Origin: Xanthostigma xanthostigma
Taxonomy: Eukaryota; Arthropoda; Insecta; Raphidioptera; Raphidiidae
Direction: 5' to 3'
NCBI GenBank assembly: GCA_963575645.1
Contig: OY754465.1
Coordinates: forward strand, 61,713,901 to 61,777,900
DNA length: 64,000 bases
Below the pieces are notes generated by a model that had not been told where the DNA came from, searched no databases, and saw only the letters and a list, made by a program, of their open reading frames with translations. A program made the translations under genes and the position numbers. This document shows, piece by piece, positions 57,887 through 64,000 of the stretch (its first letter is position 1; the number at the start of each line of letters is the position of its first letter).

Positions 57887-59219
57887 TACGTAATCTAGGA
57901 CAATTCGTTTGGAACGGAGGAACACATTTTCATTTACTTTTTACTCCTATCCATTAGAAAGTTAACATCTGTACTAGTACCGCGCTTGAATTAATTTTCC
58001 CTTGTCTCCTTACTATTTACGTCACAGTTATTCGATCGGAATGACTCCTACCTACCACGCCTGATCAAAATTCGTCAAAAATTTGAATCAGCAAAAACAT
58101 TCTATAGGTATAGATTTTTTTTTAAATTAAAATATTTTTGAAGGGACACTTCTGCAGGCGCGGTAGGTAGGTGGAAGTGATCGAGTAGTGTATAGAAAAA
58201 TTAGGACGGAGGCTACAAAAAGAGCAAAAAAAAATCAATAGTTTCCAGAGACTTGATCTATTTCGTGTAGTTTTTATGTGTTCGACAAAATAGTTTTCCC
58301 TCAAAACTTAAAAAATTGTAATCAGCTAATCTTCCTGAATGCATCACGCTTGGCGGTCTCCTTAATAACAAAATATTCGTTTTTTTTTTTAATTTAAAAG
58401 GCTTTTTAAAGAAATTCAGACTCCTTCAAAAATACCATTAAAAAGCGGAAAATTTTGAGTTGGCGTCAATTTAATTACTATAACTTTTTAAGTAGGTGCC
58501 TATGTGCTTTTATTAAATTATTAGCGCCGACGTCAAAACTTTATTATTTTATGCTTTTTAGTGGCTTTTTTGAGGGTTCAATTTTTTTTTACTTTCCTTA
58601 ACATTTTATTACTAAACTAGAACAAAAAACTGCTGAACCGATTTAAGCAAAACTTCAAAAAGACCACTCGGAAGTTATGACCTATTTAACAGAAAAAGGC
58701 TCATTTAAATCGGTTTGCAAATGCTGGATACATGAGGTAATATATATATATGAACAAATCATTTATCAGTTAAAAACGATTGACCCGATTTGAAAAAATG
58801 ATAGGGAACCAATTCGTAAACTTTGCGACTAAATATTAATAAGAATCGCAGGATTGTGGACAAAAAGTTCTTTATTTAATTGTCTCGATGGACACGATTT
58901 CTAATATATATTTGCGAATAAAAAGACGTCAACAGTTTTTATCGGTTATTGCCTCGAAAAGTTATACAAGTTGAGCAAGTGTCGGTGAGCTAATAAATAG
59001 TCCTGTATATCACGCGGGCAAAGGTTAGTAAGTACATAAATTAATAATAATTAGGTATGATGGTTGTAAATTTCCAAAATAATTATTCGCTATCAAGAGC
59101 AATAGATCATTTCTCAAGAGTGTTTGTCTTCGGGTATTTTCTACATTAAACTATAAGTGCTATAATAACCTCCCCGTAGTGTAAGCTCTACCGGTGCGGA
59201 GGTATATAAAATATATATG
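57887..59219. other. Spacer with hairpin family H, copy 2
   Basis: 58435-58570 pairs (aaaaagc … gttggcgtcaattta / taaattattagcgccgac … gctttttagtggc), followed by DNA related to 30.34-30.48 kb (aaccgatttaa, aaatcggtttgcaaatg). The rest is unremarkable. Confidence 0.6.
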
Positions 59220-59220
59220 T

Positions 59221-60404
59221 TACGGTCTATACCCGAATTCGGTCAATGACCGAAATAAATGCGCAAAACTAGTTTTGACGAATATTGCCCAAACCCGAAA
59301 TCTTACATTTAAACGGGTATTGAGTGTTATAAAATGAGCGCATTTTCAGTTGGACAAAACTAGTTCTGTCCAGAGTGACGGATTTAGGCTTGCTGCCGCC
59401 CTAGACCCCATTCGATGCGCTGCCCTTTTTGATAAAATGAATTTCATTAATTTTTATCCAATATTTTTATTTAAAAACAACTTTATTTATTGAAATATAA
59501 TTTTTGAATATAACTAATAAACATGACAGATAAATAAGTTATAAATTAATCTCACTAAAGGAAGTATAAGCTACTCGATAAAGACTATAATTGATCTATT
59601 AAAAAATTAACATCTTATACCCATACCAGATTGAGAAGTAAATTAATGAATTGACTTATAATAGATTCTATAGAAAAATAAGAAAAAATAGAAAACTAAT
59701 CTGAACCAATTTTGGAATTGATTGTCTTTACTTTTCGCCACTAAAATTTTGTAATTTCAAAAATTTTGCCGCCCTTCAAATTATGCCGCCCTAGGCCCGG
59801 GCCTCACGGGCCTAGGCGTAAATCCATTACTGTCTGTCCATTTCTGAACGGATAACACTAGTTCTGCTTGTTTCATTCAATCAACGTCCGAACCCGAATA
59901 AAAGGAGGGTTATGTTCTTGTTTACTTATTGAATTGTTCTCTTGAATGTTATAATTAATATAATGGTGGAATATTCAGTGTAATAATTAAGTAAAAATGC
60001 AAGGTGAATTCGAGTCTCAACTAGTTCGGCTATTGGAGGCTTTTGAAACATAATTTTATGAAGAAACATAATTACCTTACTTACACTAAATGAGGTTAAG
60101 AAAGCAAAGTTGAAAGCTGAATTAAAACCTATGCTAAACAATACAGAAGAATAAATCATTTTGATATAATAAGTATCGTTGATGTGGAAAAGTTAATTAA
60201 AAAACGCAAAGATTCCGATGCCATACTAGTAATGTCCGTTCAAAAATGGACAGAACTAAAATGCGCAAAACTAGATTTGTTCATTTTATAACACTCAATA
60301 CCCGTTTAAATGTAAGATTTCGAGTTTGGGCAATATTCGTTGGTCAAAACTAGTTTTGCGCATTTATTTCGGTCATTGACCGAATTCGGGTATAGACCGT
60401 AACA
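59221..60404. mobile_element. 1.18-kb non-autonomous transposon with long TIRs
   Basis: TIRs of about 130-160 bp: left GTTACGGTCTATACCCGAAT … aaactagttttgacgaat … tttaaacgggtattgag; right is the complement ending ATTCGGGTATAGACCGTAAC. Both flanks read as alternating AT (atatatat). The interior repeats aactagttctgtcc motifs. A hAT element (59372-59831) is inserted in it. Confidence 0.92.
59372..59831. mobile_element. hAT element nested in the long-TIR transposon
   Basis: Ends AGAGTGACGGATTTAGGC and GCGTAAATCCATTACT are inverted. The flanks TTCTGTCC (59364-59371) and GTCTGTCC (59832-59839) are 7/8 identical. Both ends have gccgccctag blocks, a pattern seen in many animal hAT MITEs. Confidence 0.85.
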
Positions 60405-60469
60405 TATATATATTGTGTTATGTAATAGCCGTAGCACAAACCGGCAGTCTAGAGATTGCAAAATATCGG

Positions 60470-60660
60470 GGCGCGGTCCGTTTTGGACTTGAGAGGGCTG
60501 CTTGCTTCCACGAGCGTCGCGTGACGTCAGTGCGCCAATCAGCTGGGCGTGGCGCCGAACTCTAGTTGAGAACGTCTGCCGCAGCGAGGCGTCGCGTCCC
60601 GGCGTTATAATTCGCACTATGGGAGCCGGCCGCGTCGACGCTCTTTTTTTTCCTCGCGCC
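60470..60660. promoter_or_regulatory. GC-rich block with CRE and CCAAT motifs
   Basis: CGTGACGTCAGTGCGCCAAT puts a CRE and a CCAAT box 5 bp apart, followed by gggcgtggcgc. It resembles a compact promoter, but I see no conserved gene on either side, and similar TGACGTCA-bearing blocks are repeats elsewhere in this window. Confidence 0.3.
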
Positions 60661-61514
60661 ACAAATACGGCACAAAGTTATTGGCAAACTATAAAGGCGT
60701 TTTCCACTACAGCTTTGACTGGTCTACCTACGTCTAAGTCATATCCGAATTTTAGAGAAAAAATTACAGCAAATTGGGCGACGGGACCGTTCCAAAAAAT
60801 ATTGACATTTGATATAGTATAATAAAGAAAAGAAAACTTATGCTTATTGCATAATATGCCTTACGGCAGAAGTGCTAATGACCTCAGAAGTCGAAGCACA
60901 TCTTTGTTTTTTGTTTTCCTAAATAAAAAAAAAAAAGAAAACTTCTAATATTGCGTGAGGTGACGCGGGTAATGGCTAGTATTCAATATGTAATTTGCTA
61001 TTCGTAGCCATGGTTACTTACATAATATGCTCCACGTCATGTAAAAAAATTAATCAAAGCATGCTTAACTAGTTTATGTTCTGACAGATCTACAAAACAA
61101 AAGAACAGCAAATTTTTTTTTATTTTCAAAATATTTCCGAATTTATAAAGTCTAAAAAAAAACAATTACTGTCTTGAAAAATAAATAGAACAATAAGCCG
61201 TTACGAAAAGTATACCATTATCATATAAAATAATTAATTTCATCATACCATAATACCAAGGTGTCTTATTTGATTTTATAAAAAACACCGTTATAGCATA
61301 ATATATCTCTCCTGCGCATGCGCCGATTTTCCCCAAAAACAATAGGGCTCTTCATATTTGCATATCGAAACATCTTTTAAAAACATTGAAATGGTTTCCC
61401 AATAGAATCATCTAATTCTGAATTCAAATAGCATCCCAGAGGGAATAATCAACTTTAATTTGACGCTAAAGATACTATCCTCGGGAGCGTGTATAAAAGT
61501 TTTAAGAGAAATAC
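60661..61514. other. AT-rich spacer
   Basis: No gene, RNA or element ends recognised. Confidence 0.5.
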
Positions 61515-61573
61515 CTGTGTTGTTTCAATTCACCAATCATATCACCAGCGACCGTAGAAACGTTAGTGCTTAC
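61515..61573 (-). CDS. Candidate 59-nt exon, gene unknown
   Basis: On the minus strand a pyrimidine tract ending TTGTTACAG precedes GTA AGC ACT, and CAACACAG/GTATTT follows. The frame reads VSTNVSTVAGDMIGELKQH with no stop. Splice signals and frame are consistent with a small exon (phase 0 in, phase 2 out), but it does not match the AP-4 sequence I know and its end phase does not fit the exon at 12026. A chance match is quite possible. Confidence 0.2.
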
Positions 61574-61905
61574 CTGTAACAACAGAAAAAAATACATAAA
61601 TAAACAAACAGGTAAATAAGTTCTGATAAGTATAAACAGTAGAGTAATATGAAGTCAATTTTTTTCTCAGCTCTTATGATGGGGTTACAAACCTCTTTTT
61701 CAGAACTGCGGTGATAGCATATATTATAATTTAACCTATTTTCAACATAATAAATAACAAATACATAACTGTATAAGAAAGCTTCCCCTAAAGAAATAAT
61801 TTTTCAAGACAATTTGCATGATACCAGTTATTGATCATTTCTGTCTGTCCTATTCCGATTTCGGTAAAATTTGATGCTCCACAACTTAAAGGATAAAAGG
61901 ATAGA

Positions 61906-62155
61906 GTCCTTCCCAAACTTTTTTGACCGCGGCCCGGTACGAGGTTATAAAATTTTTTTAATAGAAATCAAGTTTTTTGCTTATTTCATACACAAAAATT
62001 GCAAAATAATTATATAAGAAATTAATGTAATTAAAAAATTAACAATCATATTTAACCAAATGAATTTTTTTTTATTTTTACAATTTTTTTCGCGACCCGG
62101 CAAAGTTTTTCTACGACCCGGTGCCGGGTCACGACCCACACTTTGGGAAACGGTG
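61906..62155. mobile_element. hAT MITE ("cttcccaaactttttt" type)
   Basis: Left GTCCTTCCCAAACTTTTTTG … gcggcccgg and right ccgggtcacgaccc … ACTTTGGGAAACGGTG are inverted. GGATAGA flanks both sides (61899-61905, 62156-62162). Ends like this (CAGTGTTTCCCAAAC) are common for hAT MITEs. Confidence 0.85.
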
Positions 62156-62293
62156 GGATAGACTATTTTATTCGTTCGCGCGTGAAGATAGGGCTCATAA
62201 AAATAACTTAATAGCATAATGTAATAATATAAACAATAATAATAACATATCTATTATATACCTAATCCAAAAAAATCGACTTTTCAATAAATA

Positions 62294-62799
62294 AAATAGG
62301 TCATATGCATGTATTTTTTTTATATTTTTAATAGACTATTTAGTCAACCATAATACGAAAAAAATTGATAATCATTTAAAAATGTAATATTATCATAAGA
62401 AAAAAAATAATACATTTCACATTCAAAAATTGACAGTTTAAACAATCGGGCATGTTGGCGGGCTTATTTGACGTCATGATATACGCTGCATGTCAACCTC
62501 GATGTCAAATTGCCAATGTTCTAAATGAAGTTTATTTGTTGTTTTCTCTAAATACTGACATAATCTTACAGTGAGACAACACAGTCGTCATGGAAACTGT
62601 TGTTGATATATACTTTGACGTCATGCTGCGTTTTGAAAATTCAAAAATAGCGCGTATTTTCTACATTTCTTTTTTATTATTTGTATTTTTTTGAGTGATC
62701 AGGTTAATAAAATAACCATTACGATATGATCAGGAACTAAAATATATTTCGAAATAAAAATTTAATCCAATTTGGAGCCTCATGCATATGACCTATTTC
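62294..62799. mobile_element. MITE with 18-bp TIRs
   Basis: AAATAGGTCATATGCATG at the left and CATGCATATGACCTATTT at the right are exact inverted repeats. The interior has two TGACGTCA sites facing each other (62469, 62616), as part of a shorter internal inverted repeat (tttgacgtcatgatata / tatactttgacgtcatg). Confidence 0.85.
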
Positions 62800-63327
62800 A
62801 AGATGTTTTTAAGTGACTGCATCAACGCCGAAAAAGGTGCGGTCAGATATGAAACGCAACAACAACAAACCAATAGAAACGGAAGGTATAAGCCAGTGCG
62901 CTTAACAAACTTCTAAAACAAAGAGATTTACATCGCATTGTCTCTCGCGCAACAGCCGAACAACGCGTGGGCGCTATTGTAATAATTCCTGTTTAGGCAC
63001 TTAGACAAAACCGATTATCATTTTAAACAAAAACATGTTTAAATGCCATCTATCTAGCCATCCGCGGTTGTGTCTAGACAAAAGCGCATCGCTTGTACAC
63101 GCTGACGTCAGAGACATACATTGCCGAAACAAGAGAACGCAGTGCAGACGACCTTAGTGTGCTTTATGGAGCGTACGGCATGGCAGATAGAATCATAGAA
63201 CACACTGTTATATCAGTAGCTAGGAGCATAGCCTTTGTATATTGCATAAAGTTTAGTTCAGAATAGCGTTTTGTCGCCGCATATATCGGCGCAGGGATGT
63301 CGAATCGTTTCAAGTGGCAACCATTTT
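62800..63327. other. Spacer, no gene recognised
   Basis: One TGACGTCA at 63103; no conserved frame. Confidence 0.5.
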
Positions 63328-63482
63328 GACGTGATAACGTCTTATAAATTGATGAAACACCGGCTGCATGCACGAAAAAGTGTAACGTTCCGAAAAGTGT
63401 AACGTTCCGCCTGAGCGTGCAAGCGAGAGCGCGATATAAGCGATAGAGAGGCACGATCTGCCCAAGCGTCGGCTTGTACGAA
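63328..63482 (+). mobile_element. Family R repeat, copy B (right part missing)
   Basis: GACGTGATAACGTC … caccggctgcatgcacg … gcgagagcgcgatataagcg … cccaagcgtcggcttgtac, then unrelated DNA. Contains a short internal duplication (agtgtaacgttccg twice). Confidence 0.8.
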
Positions 63483-63558
63483 GCTCCGCCCACCTAGACG
63501 GATGTCATTATCTGTAGCATCACATGTTGAATACGAGACAACGTGTTTTGTGTTTATT

Positions 63559-63800
63559 GACGTGATAACGTCTTATAAATTGATGAAACACCAGCTGCAC
63601 GCACGAAAAAGTGTAACGTTCCGCCTGACCCTGTGCGTGCAAGCGAGAACGCAGTATAAGCGATAGAGTCGATAAAAATATAGTTTGACAGCTACTAAAA
63701 TTTAGGTTATGTATTATTAAATATGATATTCGAGCGGAATACGTTATCACGTAAAACTATCGTCCGTAAACCGACTTTACAGACAACCAATTTTTTTTAT
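63559..63800 (+). mobile_element. Family R repeat, copy C
   Basis: GACGTGATAACGTC start, ACGTTATCACGT at about 63740-63751, extension (ctatcgtccgtaaaccgac) and T-run. The right half (gtttgacagctactaaaatt … gatattcgagcggaat) is identical to copy A. Confidence 0.85.
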
Positions 63801-64000
63801 TTGAGTTCACTGACCGCTAGAGTCATCCGCTGTTTCATTTTTGTTATGTTAAAAATTATTTGACGTTAGTGTCGATCATCACATTCCTTAAGCAGTAAAG
63901 ATGGCCAGTAAAGTAAGACGAGCGTGTTTCAATTTTGTTACGCTCTCAGTCACAGCAAAGAAAGAAATACCATAATGTTTCATTTTTCGTTATGCTTGAA
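63801..64000. other. Right edge, nothing recognised
   Basis: No feature supported. Confidence 0.6.

Larger units (their letters stand above)
12027..64000 (-). other. Inferred very long crp intron (continues beyond the right edge)
   Basis: The exon ending at 12026 begins inside the HLH, so the upstream exon must encode the conserved basic region and helix 1. Searching the reverse strand for codons of the very conserved NERRRMQS and INAGF segments, using each Met-Gln site, gave no match up to 64000. The simplest reading is an intron of at least 52 kb filled with the mobile elements listed here. An assembly error, or a diverged or short exon that I missed, is the alternative. Confidence 0.5.

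Noticed and set aside
60306-60822. Overlapping 118- and 106-codon frames on opposite strands
   Set aside because: Open because of local GC richness; one extends into a transposon TIR and neither has a recognisable domain.

Overview
The window is AT-rich nuclear DNA of an insect. The evidence is a spliced gene with GT-AG introns whose protein is the insect/vertebrate transcription factor AP-4 (Drosophila cropped, crp), and a very dense load of arthropod-type repeats: hAT and TA-flanked MITEs, tRNA-derived SINE-like elements, fold-back elements and Penelope-like remnants. Some repeats remind me of ones common in Lepidoptera (the block near 15.9 kb, the head of the tRNA-Lys element). That is from memory, and I cannot fix the order or species. 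There is no prokaryotic gene, operon, CRISPR array or virus-like gene set.

Only one gene is secure. The last two recognised coding exons of an AP-4/crp homologue lie on the minus strand at 11529-12026 and 9747-10232, joined across a 1.3 kb intron in phase 0. The first starts inside the HLH domain (helix 2), so the basic region and helix 1 must be in an upstream exon. I looked for that exon between 12.0 and 64.0 kb and did not find it. If the assembly is correct, about 52 kb of this window (12.03 kb to the right edge) is one crp intron, and 1-9.7 kb is 3' UTR plus downstream flank.

The rest is a mobile-element landscape. 1-9 kb: AT-rich spacer, two inverted repeats, a TA-flanked MITE pair (3459, 7878) and a hAT MITE with an 8-bp target duplication (8990-9503). 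10-19.6 kb: fold-backs, a tRNA-Leu-like SINE fused to a long hairpin, five-copy family R (first copies here), hammerhead-like motifs inside a palindrome, a pogo-like MITE and two stacked palindromes. 20-36 kb: tRNA-Lys-like SINE copies, a 560-bp palindrome inside a hAT-like element, a decayed hAT transposase, and a SINE split by a hAT MITE. 36-46 kb: fold-backs and a second and third copy of the Leu-SINE/hairpin unit. 46.6-47.7 kb: a nearly perfect 1.07-kb palindrome. 48-64 kb: more tRNA-Lys elements, family R copies, GC-rich promoter-like islands at 54.7-55.2 and 60.5-60.6 kb, and a long-TIR element with a hAT nested inside.

The most interesting material is repeat architecture rather than a protein system: the 1.07-kb palindrome, the tRNA-Lys module present or absent between the same head and tail, the tRNA-Leu/hairpin composite, family R with its inverted ends set in from the right boundary, the hammerhead-like cores, and the repeated occurrence of the palindrome TGACGTCA.
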